Assembly (NCBI GenBank): GCA_934096235.1 | Contig: CAKOLO010000004.1 | Span: 1-64,000 of the forward strand | DNA: 64,000 nucleotides | Direction: 5' to 3' | From: an uncultured Bacilli bacterium | GTDB taxonomy: Bacteria; Bacillota_I; Bacilli_A; RF39; UBA660 | Shown here: in pieces, positions 16,392 to 26,168 of the stretch | Layout: every line of letters begins with the position of its first letter | How positions within the stretch are numbered: position 1 is the first letter of the stretch | Notes under the pieces: model-generated | What the model was told of the DNA's origin: nothing | Database searches by the model: none | Seen by the model: the letters and a program-made list of their open reading frames with translations, nothing else | Program-made: the position numbers and the translations under genes

Positions 16392-18623
16392 TTACTCCTT
16401 TGGTTCTTCTAATTTTACTAAGACATCTCTTGGTTTTGAACCTTTAGCTGGACCTACAATTCCTTTTTCTTCAAATTGGTCCATTATACGTGCTGCTCTA
16501 TTGTAGCCTATACTATATTTTCTTTGTATTAATGATGCACTTATTTGACCCATACGAATTGCATAATTTAGTATTTCATCATAAAGCACATCTTTTTGTT
16601 CTCCGCCACCAGCACTTCCAGGTATGTCTCCTCCACTACTAGTATTTGCTTCTAAGTTAGTGAATTTATCACTGTATTTTGGTGGATGACATCTTTTCTT
16701 AACGAAATCTACTACTCTTGCTATTTCATCATCTGATACAAAACTTCCTTGTACACGAGTTGGTGTGTTTTCATCCATTGGTTTATAAAGCATATCTCCT
16801 TTACCAAGTAATTTTTCTGCTCCTGTCATATCAAGAATTGTACGTGAGTCTATTGAAGAAGATACTGCAAATGATATACGAGTTGGTATATTTGACTTAA
16901 CAACACCAGTGATTATATCAGTTGATGGTCTTTGAGTGGCAACTATTAAGTGAATACCTGCTGCTCTTGCAAGTTGTGTAATTCTCATGATAGATTCTTC
17001 AACTTCTTTAGCTGCAACTAACATTAAGTCTGCAAGTTCATCTATAATTACTAATATAAATGGCATTTTCTTAAGTCCACAGTCTGGATTCTTTTTAAGT
17101 TCTTTTTCTATATATTCATTGTATGTTTGTATGTTTTTAGTTCCACTATTCTTGAATGTTTCGTATCTATCGTCCATTTCAACTACTATTTTTTGAAGTG
17201 CTGCACTTGCTTTTTTAGGGTCTGTTACAACTGGTGTAAGTAAGTGTGGTATTCCTTCATAGACATTGAATTCTACTTTCTTTGGATCTACAAGTACCAT
17301 TTTAACTTCATCTGGTGTAGCTCTCATTATTATTGAAACGATTATGTTATTTATACATACAGATTTACCACTACCAGTAGCACCTGCAACTAGCATATGT
17401 GGTGTTTTATTTATTTCAACACATTTAACTTTACCCATTATGTCTCTTCCAAGAGGTGCAGCTAGTTTAGAATCTTTGTATTTTGGATTCTTTTCTAGAT
17501 CTTCCATTATTTCTCTCATTGATACAGCCATTATTTGTTGATTAGGTATCTCTACTCCGATTGTATTTTTACCAGGTATCGGTGCTTCAATTCTTACTTC
17601 TTTTGCTGCTAAAGCTAGTGCTATTTCTCTTGAAATGCTAAGTACTTTATTTACTTTAGTACCTCTATCTAAATCCATTTCATATTGAGTTACTGCTGGA
17701 CCTACATGAACTTCTATAACTTTAGCATGCATTCCAAAGTCTCCAAATACTCTTTCTAATATTTTTGTATTAGATGCTATAAATTCTGTTGAATTGACTT
17801 TTCCTTTATTCTTGCTTGGATTTAATAATGCAACTGGAGGTTTAATATATACTTCATTAGATGTATCTTCTTCAGGTTCTGGTATTTTTGATGTATCTAT
17901 ACTTCCAACAGTTGTTTCTTTTTTAGGTTCTAAATCTTCTACACTTGTAATGACAACTCTTTTATCAATTGGTTCTTCATCTTGAACAACTTCATTTGTA
18001 TTAAGTACTTGTTTCTTAGATGGTTTTTCTTCTTCATCTTCTTCACTTTTATCAAATAATTTCTTAAATGGTGATATTACTGCTCTAAATATATCAGCGA
18101 GTGTTATATCAAATAGCATTATAAGTCCAAATCCTGCGATTATTACTAGTACAATAGTTGTTCCTTCTACATCAAATAATGATACAAATGCCCAAGAAGT
18201 TGTAGCTCCTATCATACCTCCACCAGTATTTCTAATTTCACTATCAGCATTATAAGATGCACTTATATTATCGAATGTTGTTGTGAATATATCTTTTCCT
18301 TTTACATTAGTATCCTTTATATAATTAATATGGGAAAATAATAATAAAGATAATACTATTGCATAGATACCCACTAATCTTGCACTGAAAAAATCAGGTT
18401 TACTTCTTTTAGCAAGTAGATATACTCCATAGCATAGCCCTAATACTAATAATACAAAATACCAGGTACCAAAAAGAAATATAGCAAATTTCTTCACTAG
18501 ATTTCCTACTGCTCCAAATCCTCCAAGACCTGTGATTGATAATAATATTAATGCAAGTCCTGTAAGTTCATTTGTATATCTAAATTTCTTTTTTGATTCT
18601 GATGATTTTTTCTTTTTAGCCAT
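16392..18623 (-). CDS. ftsK: DNA translocase FtsK/SpoIIIE
   Basis: The ATG at 18623 follows AGGTGG; a GTG nine bases upstream is inside that site. The 743-residue protein has four N-terminal membrane helices (about 20-165), an acidic linker, the alpha/beta motor with Walker A AGATGSGKS (about 411-419) and Walker B VIIDELADLM (about 524), and a C-terminal winged-helix gamma domain (about 675-735, YSIGYNRAARIMDQFEEKGIV) that reads KOPS/SRS sequences. It moves chromosomal DNA through the division or sporulation septum. With SigE/SigG in the same window, a SpoIIIE role is plausible. Confidence 0.96.
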   Translation of the reverse strand: MAKKKKSSESKKKFRYTNELTGLALILLSITGLGGFGAVGNLVKKFAIFLFGTWYFVLLVLGLCYGVYLLAKRSKPDFFSARLVGIYAIVLSLLLFSHINYIKDTNVKGKDIFTTTFDNISASYNADSEIRNTGGGMIGATTSWAFVSLFDVEGTTIVLVIIAGFGLIMLFDITLADIFRAVISPFKKLFDKSEEDEEEKPSKKQVLNTNEVVQDEEPIDKRVVITSVEDLEPKKETTVGSIDTSKIPEPEEDTSNEVYIKPPVALLNPSKNKGKVNSTEFIASNTKILERVFGDFGMHAKVIEVHVGPAVTQYEMDLDRGTKVNKVLSISREIALALAAKEVRIEAPIPGKNTIGVEIPNQQIMAVSMREIMEDLEKNPKYKDSKLAAPLGRDIMGKVKCVEINKTPHMLVAGATGSGKSVCINNIIVSIIMRATPDEVKMVLVDPKKVEFNVYEGIPHLLTPVVTDPKKASAALQKIVVEMDDRYETFKNSGTKNIQTYNEYIEKELKKNPDCGLKKMPFILVIIDELADLMLVAAKEVEESIMRITQLARAAGIHLIVATQRPSTDIITGVVKSNIPTRISFAVSSSIDSRTILDMTGAEKLLGKGDMLYKPMDENTPTRVQGSFVSDDEIARVVDFVKKRCHPPKYSDKFTNLEANTSSGGDIPGSAGGGEQKDVLYDEILNYAIRMGQISASLIQRKYSIGYNRAARIMDQFEEKGIVGPAKGSKPRDVLVKLEEPKE

Positions 18624-18632
18624 AAATTCCAC

Positions 18633-20345
18633 CTAACTTTCCATTTTACTTAGAAGTTTTTTATGAATACCAGGTTCTACGATATTAAGTGTATTTAATA
18701 TTTTTTCTAGAGAATCTTTATAATCCCCCTTATTAAATGCTTTAGTTGATGCATTTAGTCCTGCTTCTACTTCTCTATTACTTGATCTATATCTATTTCC
18801 ATATACTATAGCCATTTCTGCCATAGCTGCTGTTTTAGTTGTGTTTGATGCTGTTTGATATAGTTTTAATGCTAAATCGCGAGCAGTATCAACTCTTAAA
18901 TTTAATGTTTTAATTGATATTGGTTTCTTTTCTATTTCTATTTGTATTTCTTTTATAGCATCATATGCTTCTTTTAATTCTACATAGAATTTATTTGGTA
19001 TAACTGGAAGATTATAATCTTTAATTTTATATTTAGAGTTATTTATTACATTTTTAATCTCATATAATTGGTCTCTAGCTCTTGCTTCATCTTCTTTTAA
19101 ACTTCCTAAATTCTTTAATGTTGTTTCTAATTTATCTTCTACTTTAGAAAGAGATACTGCTACCATTTCACACTCATTACTTAGTTTTGAAAATGGCATT
19201 ACTTTTGATAAAGTTCTATCATTAATAAGTTTAAAACTATCTTTTACTTGGACAAGTTCTTTATTTATCTCATCAATTACCATTATTTCTTCGTCACTTA
19301 AGTCATAAGTGTCTTTTAGGTTATCAATTTCTGCATATAGATTTCTTAGTATAGAACTTACTTTTACAATTCTATCATTTATATTAATAATTCCTCTTTC
19401 ATATTCTTTCTTACTACGTTTTTCATTATCAAAATCACTATAAATGGCTTCATAATAATCAACTAATGTTTTTAAATCAAATACTGAGTCTTGTAGGTTT
19501 AGTACATTTAATCTATCCATTATCTCACTAATTTTCTTATTAGTTTCTTCTATATTATAATCTATATTTAAGTATTCAATATTATACCCATCTCTAGTCA
19601 TTCTGGTAGCAATACTTTTAATATCTTTCATTTTTTTTGGAAGAATCATTGTTGAAATTAATACTATAGTTGGTGCTTCTTCTATAACAATACTAATGTT
19701 ATGAATCATGTCATCTAATGCTTTTACTATTTTGCCTAGTTCTTCATATTCATGATTTTGAATTGATACTTCAAATGCACTAAATAGTTTATCTATATTT
19801 TCAAATTGTAATTCTATTGGAGAAGATACTTCTTTATAATCATCTTTATTCTTATTATATTTGAATATAACTTCTCTATAAAGGCTTTTTAACTTAGTAA
19901 TTGCTTCTCTGTTTCTTTCTTCACTTTCAGTTAAATCTTTTATTTCAGATAATAATTTTATTGATTTAGCTTTTACATGAAATATATGTTTTTCAACAGT
20001 ACCTATTTTTTCATTAGCTCCTTCATAGTCTTTATCAACACATAAATTTTCAATTTCAACTAATTCATCAGTAAGTTTAGGCATATCTACTTTTTCTATT
20101 TTATCTAGTCTTTGTTTCCAATCTTCTACTTCTTCTTCTATTTTCTTGTTATTAGTTAATTTACTTGCTTTAGAAAGTTCTGTTATTAAAGCAGAAGACA
20201 TAATTAGATTTTTTTCAGTTGTAAGTCTATCTACATTTGATAGTATGTCCTTTTTCCTTTTACTCTTTATAATTATTGTTAATATATATAAAAGAATTAT
20301 TAATATAATAAAAATCATTGCTATAATAATTGTTGTCTTATTCAT
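18633..20345 (-). CDS. ezrA: Septation ring formation regulator EzrA
   Basis: The ATG at 20345 follows AAGGAGGATAGT; an in-frame codon at 20363 lies upstream of it. The 570-residue product has one N-terminal membrane helix (about 5-27) followed by spectrin-like coiled coils to the end, the layout and length of EzrA (about 560). EzrA binds FtsZ and PBPs and restrains extra Z-rings. Its stop codon abuts the ftsK ribosome binding site, making an ezrA-ftsK division operon. Confidence 0.9.
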   Translation of the reverse strand: MNKTTIIIAMIFIILIILLYILTIIIKSKRKKDILSNVDRLTTEKNLIMSSALITELSKASKLTNNKKIEEEVEDWKQRLDKIEKVDMPKLTDELVEIENLCVDKDYEGANEKIGTVEKHIFHVKAKSIKLLSEIKDLTESEERNREAITKLKSLYREVIFKYNKNKDDYKEVSSPIELQFENIDKLFSAFEVSIQNHEYEELGKIVKALDDMIHNISIVIEEAPTIVLISTMILPKKMKDIKSIATRMTRDGYNIEYLNIDYNIEETNKKISEIMDRLNVLNLQDSVFDLKTLVDYYEAIYSDFDNEKRSKKEYERGIININDRIVKVSSILRNLYAEIDNLKDTYDLSDEEIMVIDEINKELVQVKDSFKLINDRTLSKVMPFSKLSNECEMVAVSLSKVEDKLETTLKNLGSLKEDEARARDQLYEIKNVINNSKYKIKDYNLPVIPNKFYVELKEAYDAIKEIQIEIEKKPISIKTLNLRVDTARDLALKLYQTASNTTKTAAMAEMAIVYGNRYRSSNREVEAGLNASTKAFNKGDYKDSLEKILNTLNIVEPGIHKKLLSKMES

Positions 20346-20410
20346 ACTATCCTCCTTATACATTTTAACATATTTATTTAAGTTTTTGTAGTGTTTTTAT
20401 GTAATAAAAA

Positions 20411-20435
20411 AATGTTAAGAGTTTTTCTTAACATT
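20411..20435 (-). terminator. Intrinsic terminator of the gene at 20415-21158
   Basis: AATGTTAAGA and TCTTAACATT arms with a 5-base loop and a run of seven T on the minus strand. Confidence 0.8.
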
Positions 20436-21158
20436 CATTTTCATTTTTCTTATAATTTCACTTTTATTTTCTAATTCATCTAACTTTTCAAATGATGTTA
20501 TTTCATATTTGTTATCTTTTGTTCTTGTCCTTTTGATGTCAAATTCTGCATCTTCACTATAATCTCTCATATCATATTTTAAATCATTGGTTGCTACTTC
20601 AAATGCTAATGATGGAATATCTTCAAGTGTTTTACCTTCAGTTGGATAACATATTATTTTATTATCTTGTAGGGAAAGAGTGGCTCTTAAATCTCCTATT
20701 TTAAATACTCTATGTCCCGGATTTGGTATATTTGGATATCTAAGCATTGATTTTCCTTTTTTATATGCGATTATTTCTCTTATTTGTAGTAATAAATAAT
20801 CTATATTTTTCTTTCTTCTATAATTTTCTATTCTTTCTTCTGCTGTTTGTGGTCTTTGCATATTATCTTCGCCATAAATAATATCCCATTCTTCTTTTTT
20901 TAATTCTTTTATTTTTGATTCTAATTCATCAATTGAACAAATATATAATTCTTTAAAGTCTGGTATAAGAACACTATTTTTAATATGTTCTTTTATATGT
21001 TCTCCTTCAATTTTTATGAATTTTGTTAGACTTTTTACATGACTCATTCCTTTAGTTATTCCATAATACATATCTAATGGGAATGTTCTATCGTTTTGTA
21101 ATAGTCTTTCTAAATCGCATCCTTGAATATATACTTCATCATTACTAATAATTTTCAT
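20415..21158 (-). CDS. Conserved-looking cytosolic protein, unknown function
   Basis: A 247-residue soluble, charged protein with no membrane segment. AAAGGAGG precedes the start. The middle is helical (ELESKIKELKKEEWDIIYG, then RKKNIDYLLLQIREIIAYK) and the C-terminal half has a strand-rich segment (FKIGDLRATLSLQDNKIICY). No motif I recognise. It lies between ezrA and tRNA-Met and has its own terminator. A regulatory or phage-derived role is possible but not supported. Confidence 0.5.
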   Translation of the reverse strand: MKIISNDEVYIQGCDLERLLQNDRTFPLDMYYGITKGMSHVKSLTKFIKIEGEHIKEHIKNSVLIPDFKELYICSIDELESKIKELKKEEWDIIYGEDNMQRPQTAEERIENYRRKKNIDYLLLQIREIIAYKKGKSMLRYPNIPNPGHRVFKIGDLRATLSLQDNKIICYPTEGKTLEDIPSLAFEVATNDLKYDMRDYSEDAEFDIKRTRTKDNKYEITSFEKLDELENKSEIIRKMKMNVKKNS

Positions 21159-21322
21159 AATATATATCCTCCTTTGTATAATATATTATATATTAAATTA
21201 AAAATATTTCTAGTCTTTTATCAATTTTTATCTTTTGTTTTATAAGAATTCTTTTACTTATAAATATTTCTTAATATATATTTATTTATATTTTAAAATT
21301 TGTATTTTTTTTAGTTTAATAC

Positions 21323-21351
21323 TTGATTATAGGAATTTTATTTGATATAAT
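21323..21351 (+). promoter_or_regulatory. Promoter of tRNA-Met
   Basis: TTGATT, 17 bp, TATAAT, ending 27 bp before the tRNA. Confidence 0.75.
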
Positions 21352-21378
21352 GAATTCACTTGTTGAATTAAATGTCAT

Positions 21379-21455
21379 GGCGATGTAGCTCAGTTGGCTA
21401 GAGCATCTGGTTCATACCCAGAGGGTCGAGGGTTCGAATCCCCCCGTCGCTACCA
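21379..21455 (+). tRNA. tRNA-Met (CAU), elongator type
   Basis: A 77-nt cloverleaf: acceptor GGCGATG/CGTCGCT, D-arm AGCTCAG...GAGC, anticodon arm TCTGG-TTCATAC-CCAGA with CAU, T-loop TTCGAAT, encoded CCA. The anticodon stem lacks the three G-C pairs of initiator tRNA. The acceptor and D-arm match Bacillus elongator tRNA-Met. A lysidine-type tRNA-Ile2 is a less likely alternative. There is an A-C mismatch in the T stem. Confidence 0.93.
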
Positions 21456-21465
21456 TAAGTTATTA

Positions 21466-21488
21466 ACTACTCTATTGAGTGGTTTTTT
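21466..21488 (+). terminator. Terminator of tRNA-Met
   Basis: ACTACTC and GAGTGGT pair (one G-T wobble) around TATT, then TTTTTT. Confidence 0.7.
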
Positions 21489-21516
21489 ATTTATAAAAAA
21501 GTAAATAATTATTAAA

Positions 21517-21774
21517 CTATTTACTATCTTTTATTAATGAATAATATTCTTCTTTTAAATCCATTAAATCTTGAACATACATGTTACATTCATATTCTTT
21601 TGCATTACAAATAAATTTTCCATTATTAAAGTCATATGATACTGAATAAAAATTGAATGTTCCATCTTTTAATACATTATTAAAACTTCCTTTTGCAATG
21701 TTTGATACTGGAGTATACTCAAAATCATAAAATTGATTAATATATGTATCTTCGTTATCTACTCTCCATATCAT
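21517..21774 (-). CDS. Downstream half of a gene split by an in-frame TAA
   Basis: An 85-residue frame in exactly the same register as the frame ending at 21793; only a TAA and six sense codons separate them. No ribosome binding site precedes its ATG. It reads like the C-terminal ectodomain of the upstream membrane protein, with a Cys pair (FICNAKEYECN). Most simply, one gene of about 180 codons carries a nonsense mutation here. Independent translation is less likely. Confidence 0.45.
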   Translation of the reverse strand: MIWRVDNEDTYINQFYDFEYTPVSNIAKGSFNNVLKDGTFNFYSVSYDFNNGKFICNAKEYECNMYVQDLMDLKEEYYSLIKDSK

Positions 21775-21792
21775 ATGTCTAGAGATTTTTGA

Positions 21793-22059
21793 TTAATCTT
21801 TTTTAATAATTATATATTCTACTCTATATGGCATCTTGTCTTGATTATATTCATCATCTAGTGATCCTGCGGTATACTTTCTATAATCACCATCTTCTGT
21901 AATTAAATAATTATTTTTTAAAATATTTTCTCTATTATTATCATGTGATTTTATACAATAGATTCCAAAAAATATGGTAAATATAACTATTATTATTGTT
22001 ACAATTGTAAGTGTTTTAATGTTTACACTTACTCCATTATCTTTTTTCTTCTTTTTCAT
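21793..22059 (-). CDS. Upstream half of a split gene: small single-pass membrane protein
   Basis: An 88-residue protein with a lysine-rich start, one membrane helix (about 17-36) and a short outer part ending at a TAA. The same frame continues after the stop as the 85-residue segment to 21517. It follows the zinc-ribbon membrane protein at 22066 by six bases and probably shares its mRNA. Function unknown. Confidence 0.5.
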   Translation of the reverse strand: MKKKKKDNGVSVNIKTLTIVTIIIVIFTIFFGIYCIKSHDNNRENILKNNYLITEDGDYRKYTAGSLDDEYNQDKMPYRVEYIIIKKD

Positions 22060-22065
22060 TTTTAA

Positions 22066-23046
22066 TTACTTTTCTTGAATTTTAAATCTTCCATCATTAT
22101 TTTTGTTGATGTCGCCTTTAAATTCATCTATACTTTTATATCCAATTATTGTTCCGATGTATCCAAAGCCATATACTCCGTCTTCTCCAGCATGAATTAC
22201 ATTTCCTTCTCTAGATAGTCTACTATATCTAAAAAGTTCATCATTTTCATCAAGTATTACAAAATCTTCAAAACTAGTTGCTTTTATTTTTTCATATGTT
22301 TTTCCATCGTAATTAGATTTTATTTTTATTTTATATACATCGTATAATATGCTTTTATTTTCTCCATCAGTGTATAAATATAATTTGTATGGAGTTAAAC
22401 TTAAAATTTTAGCGCTTTTTGTTACACTGCCAGTCTCTTTTAATTCTTCACTTGAAAGTTTATGTATTTTTGCAATCATTTCTTCAGTTAAATTATTTAT
22501 GTCAGTTAGATAATTTGATAATCCTTTTACTATATATTTCTTTCTATCAGTTTCAAAGCGATATTTGGAACTTGATGCATCTACATAGATTTCATCACCT
22601 TCTTTTAAGTTTTTAACTGTTGTTGTACTAAAATCTATATCTTTTGATTCTTCACATTTACCATTGCTTATTATTTTTGCTTCACCTTTACCACTTGTGC
22701 CAATGAATTTAATATCTATACATCTAAATGGGTCTGGTAAATACTCCTTAGTATAATAACTAATAGTTACTGAAATAGTACTAAGTGCTATAATACCACC
22801 TAATGTTAGAAAAAACACCTTTCGATTATTTTTCTTTTCTGTTTTTAGTGCCTCATCTTTTGCTTTTCTAATTCCTTTTTCGCGTGCGTAACTGATTGCT
22901 TCTTCTTGTTCTTTTAATTCTTCAATTGTTTTTTCTTTTTCTATTAAGAACTTATGCTTGCAGTATTGACATGTTATTTCAGTTTTATCTTCTGAAACTT
23001 TCATTATTCCACCACAACTTGGACATTTTAAATCAATTTTTTTCAT
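22066..23046 (-). CDS. Zinc-ribbon, single-pass membrane protein
   Basis: ATG 23046 is chosen, with GAGGT about 10 bases upstream; this gives 326 residues. The N-terminus is a zinc ribbon with two knuckles, CPSCGG (about 7-12) and CQYCKH (about 26-31), then a charged helix, a membrane segment (about 78-98) and a 220-residue ectodomain. Zinc-ribbon-plus-membrane proteins are common in gut Firmicutes and may sense or scaffold at the membrane. Function unknown. A second protein of this plan is at 27.6-28.5 kb. Confidence 0.65.
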   Translation of the reverse strand: MKKIDLKCPSCGGIMKVSEDKTEITCQYCKHKFLIEKEKTIEELKEQEEAISYAREKGIRKAKDEALKTEKKNNRKVFFLTLGGIIALSTISVTISYYTKEYLPDPFRCIDIKFIGTSGKGEAKIISNGKCEESKDIDFSTTTVKNLKEGDEIYVDASSSKYRFETDRKKYIVKGLSNYLTDINNLTEEMIAKIHKLSSEELKETGSVTKSAKILSLTPYKLYLYTDGENKSILYDVYKIKIKSNYDGKTYEKIKATSFEDFVILDENDELFRYSRLSREGNVIHAGEDGVYGFGYIGTIIGYKSIDEFKGDINKNNDGRFKIQEK

Positions 23047-23121
23047 TACTTCAACCTCTATTCTAATAATAGAATACAATATTTTAATTTTTAATACAAC
23101 TTAAAAAGATTAAGTTAACGC

Positions 23122-24387
23122 TTAATCTTCTAAATTATAATTTATATTTTCTTTTGTTAGTTTTACTTTTATTATTTCATTTGGAGTTGCTTCTTTTATT
23201 TTTACAGGTATATAGTTTTCAGTGAAACCATGATAGAAGTCATTTTTAAATTCTTCTACTAAAACTTCTTCTTCTTTTCCTATAAATTTTTTAAAGTATT
23301 CTTTTTCTAAATAATCTGATAGTTCTATTAATTTTCTAGCTCTTTCTTTTACTATATTTCTTTGTACATGATTTGGCATTCTAGATGCTACTGTTCCATT
23401 TCTATCTGAATATGGGAATACATGTATTTTAGCAAATCCAATATTTTTACAATAATTGTATGTTTCTTCAAAATCTTCTTCTGTTTCACCAGGAAATCCT
23501 ACGATTACATCTGTTGTAAGTGAAATATCAGGTCTAAGACTTCTAATTGTATTTACTTTATCTGTAAAATAATTTAAGTCATATCTTCTATTCATTGCTT
23601 TTAGTGTTTTATCGCATCCGGCTTGTAGTGGTATATGTAAATGTGATACAAATTTCTTATTATTTTTAATTATATCCATCATTTTATCATCTAGTTCTAC
23701 TATTTCTACTGATGAAAGTCTTATTCTTTTTATTTGATCAACTTTACTTATTTCATTTATCAAATCAGCAAGACGTTTACCGTCTGATGAGTATTGCCCT
23801 GTATGTATACCTGATAATACTATTTCTTTATGTCCTGAGAGAGCTAAATCATTTACTTCAATAATACATTTATTAAAGTCTTTGCTTCTTACTCTTCCTC
23901 TTACGTATGGAATTATGCAATAACTGCAAAAATTATTACATCCATCTTCAATTTTTATGAACGCCCTATGATGATGTTCATATTTTTTTATTTCCATATC
24001 TTCAAACACGTCTTCTTTAGAGTCATCAAACAATATTATTCTTTCATGATTTTTTTCATAATCTTTGATACATTTTAATACTTTTGTTTTATTTTTAGTT
24101 CCAAGTATTATTTCAGCATCTATTAAATCATTAATATTATCTTTTCTAAACTCACAAAAACATCCGAATGCTACTACTATTGCATTTGGATTATTTTTTC
24201 TTATATTATTTATTACTTGTTTACTTTTATTGTCTGCTGTATTTGTTACTGTACATGTATTAACTAAACAAATATCAGCATTTTCTTCTACTTCATTATA
24301 TCCTTCGTTTAAAAGCAAATTTCTTACGAATTCACTTTCGTAAGAATTAACTTTGCAACCTAATGTTTTTATTAAAAATGTTTTCAT
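23122..24387 (-). CDS. mtaB: tRNA t6A37 methylthiotransferase MtaB
   Basis: A 421-residue radical-SAM enzyme that converts t6A37 to ms2t6A37 in tRNAs reading ANN codons. The N-terminal UPF0004 domain has the cluster cysteines C11, C45 and C76/C78. The radical-SAM motif is C150-NNF-C154-SY-C157. A TRAM domain ends the protein. The opening MKTFLIKTLGCKVNSYESE is typical of MtaB rather than MiaB. Its ATG overlaps the stop of the preceding gene (ATGA), so translation is coupled. Confidence 0.94.
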   Translation of the reverse strand: MKTFLIKTLGCKVNSYESEFVRNLLLNEGYNEVEENADICLVNTCTVTNTADNKSKQVINNIRKNNPNAIVVAFGCFCEFRKDNINDLIDAEIILGTKNKTKVLKCIKDYEKNHERIILFDDSKEDVFEDMEIKKYEHHHRAFIKIEDGCNNFCSYCIIPYVRGRVRSKDFNKCIIEVNDLALSGHKEIVLSGIHTGQYSSDGKRLADLINEISKVDQIKRIRLSSVEIVELDDKMMDIIKNNKKFVSHLHIPLQAGCDKTLKAMNRRYDLNYFTDKVNTIRSLRPDISLTTDVIVGFPGETEEDFEETYNYCKNIGFAKIHVFPYSDRNGTVASRMPNHVQRNIVKERARKLIELSDYLEKEYFKKFIGKEEEVLVEEFKNDFYHGFTENYIPVKIKEATPNEIIKVKLTKENINYNLED

Positions 24388-25097
24388 TCTAATGATAACC
24401 TGAACTCTTTAAGTATTTTTAAGTATTCTTCTTCTGCTACATAACTTACTGCTTGAGTTACTTCCTTTTCTTGTACTTCTATTTTGTTCACTTTTGGTGC
24501 ACCCTTTTTATTTGTTTCTTCTTTATATGTTAATGTTATATTTGAAGCATTTTTAAGTAGTTGTTCATAACTAATTATTGCTTTCTTTTCTTGTTCTTCT
24601 TCATATTTTTGGATAGCTACTTGGTTATCATTCATACCAAGATCTTCCATTCTTTTTCTTGTGACTTTTTCTAATTCTTCAGTTGAAATTACTGCGTTTT
24701 CTTCTTCTCCATTTTCATATTCTTCAATTACATCATCGTATGTTTTAACATTTGGTAAATCTATTTGTTTTACTAATGGTTTATTTTCATCAATAACATC
24801 TTCTTTTGAAGTTGCCATTAAACTATTTAATTCATCTAAAATATCAAACTCTTCCTTATCTTCTTTTTTAGGTTCTTCCATTTTAGTTTCTAGTGGTTTT
24901 ACCTCTTCTACTGGTTTTTTGAATTTACTTTCAAGGTCAATTTTTTCTTGTTCTCTTCTTACTATTTCCAAGTATTCATTTCTTGTTTTAACAAGTGCTA
25001 AAACAAGTGTTACTAAAATAATTAGCATAAGTATTAAGAAGATTAGAAAAAAGTCTCCAGTCATAAAAGTTTCTAAAAATTTGTCAAAGTTTTCCAT
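24384..25097 (-). CDS. Single-pass membrane protein with long acidic cytosolic tail
   Basis: The ATG at 25097 gives 237 residues; a GTG nine bases upstream sits too close to the AAGGA site. One membrane helix (about 14-38) is followed by a highly charged, low-complexity tail rich in Glu and Lys with two short helices (ISTEELEKVTRKRMEDLG; IISYEQLLKNASNITLTYK). No known family. It is nested between rsmE (14-bp overlap) and mtaB (4-bp overlap), so it is part of the RNA-modification operon. Confidence 0.6.
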   Translation of the reverse strand: MENFDKFLETFMTGDFFLIFLILMLIILVTLVLALVKTRNEYLEIVRREQEKIDLESKFKKPVEEVKPLETKMEEPKKEDKEEFDILDELNSLMATSKEDVIDENKPLVKQIDLPNVKTYDDVIEEYENGEEENAVISTEELEKVTRKRMEDLGMNDNQVAIQKYEEEQEKKAIISYEQLLKNASNITLTYKEETNKKGAPKVNKIEVQEKEVTQAVSYVAEEEYLKILKEFRLSLE

Positions 25098-25809
25098 TAT
25101 TACCACATTCCTTCAAGTATTTTAGGATAGATGCTATCATAAGTGGTACTGTTTCTGTTCTAAGTACATCACTTCCAAGTGAAGTTTTTATGAAACCTTT
25201 TTTGCTAAGTTCTTCTTCTTCACTCTTTGATAGACCACCTTCCGGTCCAAATACTATACTAATTGTATCATTACAATTATCAAGTGTTAATACCTTTACT
25301 ATACTGTTTACATCTTGCTTGTCAAGTGAACACATTATGTTTACATTTTCGCTTGCTTCAATGTCTTTGACTTCTATGATTCTTTCTATGTTCGGTTTAG
25401 TTAATCTATAACATTGTTCTGTCGCTTCTTTCACTATTTTAGCCCATCTTTGAAGTTTTTTATCGAAATCTTTTGTCTTTAATTTGTATTTACAATGACT
25501 ATACATTACTACTACGTAATCAGTTATTCCTAATTCAGTGCCATGTTGTAATATAAAGCTCATTTTCTCTTCTGATAGAAGTGGCATATATAGTTTTATT
25601 TTATTTTCTTTAGTATTTTCTTTAAATACTTCTTTGATACTAGCTGATAATAAATCTTTATTTAAAGAGCAAATATAGCTTTTATTTTCATACGCAACAA
25701 TTACTTCATCATTTTCTTTCATTCTCATTACATTTTTTATATGATTTAAGTCTTCATTATTTAAGTATATTATATTATCATGTTTTTCTTTTCCAAAGTA
25801 TTGTTGCAT
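25084..25809 (-). CDS. rsmE: 16S rRNA (uracil1498-N3)-methyltransferase RsmE
   Basis: A 241-residue SPOUT-class methyltransferase that methylates U1498 of 16S rRNA. It has a small N-terminal PUA-like domain (opening MQQYFG) and the knotted SAM-binding C-terminal domain: FGPEGGLSKSEEE (about 187-199) and LGSDVLRTETVPL. An AGGAGG site precedes the ATG. Confidence 0.95.
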   Translation of the reverse strand: MQQYFGKEKHDNIIYLNNEDLNHIKNVMRMKENDEVIVAYENKSYICSLNKDLLSASIKEVFKENTKENKIKLYMPLLSEEKMSFILQHGTELGITDYVVVMYSHCKYKLKTKDFDKKLQRWAKIVKEATEQCYRLTKPNIERIIEVKDIEASENVNIMCSLDKQDVNSIVKVLTLDNCNDTISIVFGPEGGLSKSEEEELSKKGFIKTSLGSDVLRTETVPLMIASILKYLKECGNNGKL

Positions 25810-25817
25810 ATTGCCTC

Positions 25818-26081
25818 CTATTTAAGTATTATTATAGTTTCACCATCATTAAATATATTTAGTTTATATTCTAGAACTCTTTTATCTCTTTTTAGGTATT
25901 CATGTGTTGCTTCTCTTAGTATTCCTTCTCCTTTACCATGAACAACAATTAATTTTTTAGTACCTATTCTGTACTCATTATCTATAAAGTTTTTGACTAT
26001 TGCAATTCCACCATATCTATCATAACCATGTATATCTATCGATGGAGCATTATATAAAAATGGATCAATCCTTTTTATCAT
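25818..26081 (-). CDS. Stand-alone Smr-domain protein
   Basis: The ATG at 26081 follows AGAGGA; an in-frame start at 26117 has no good site. The 87-residue product is almost only an Smr domain: SIDIHGY near 15-21 and VVHGKGEGILREATHEYL (about 47-64). Smr domains are DNA/RNA nicking endonucleases, usually at the end of MutS2. In B. subtilis a larger Smr protein rescues stalled ribosomes. Here it stands eight bases upstream of rsmE. Confidence 0.85.
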   Translation of the reverse strand: MIKRIDPFLYNAPSIDIHGYDRYGGIAIVKNFIDNEYRIGTKKLIVVHGKGEGILREATHEYLKRDKRVLEYKLNIFNDGETIIILK

Positions 26082-26140
26082 TTTAATTCCTCTTTTTTCA
26101 TCTTTATTATAAAGCATATATTCGTTAATTACAATTAAAA

Positions 26141-26159
26141 AGTATCCATAAAGGATACT
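26141..26159 (-). terminator. Terminator of the infC-rpmI-rplT operon
   Basis: AGTATCC and GGATACT pair around ATAAA, followed on the minus strand by TTTTT. Confidence 0.8.
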
Positions 26160-26168
26160 CTTTTCAAA

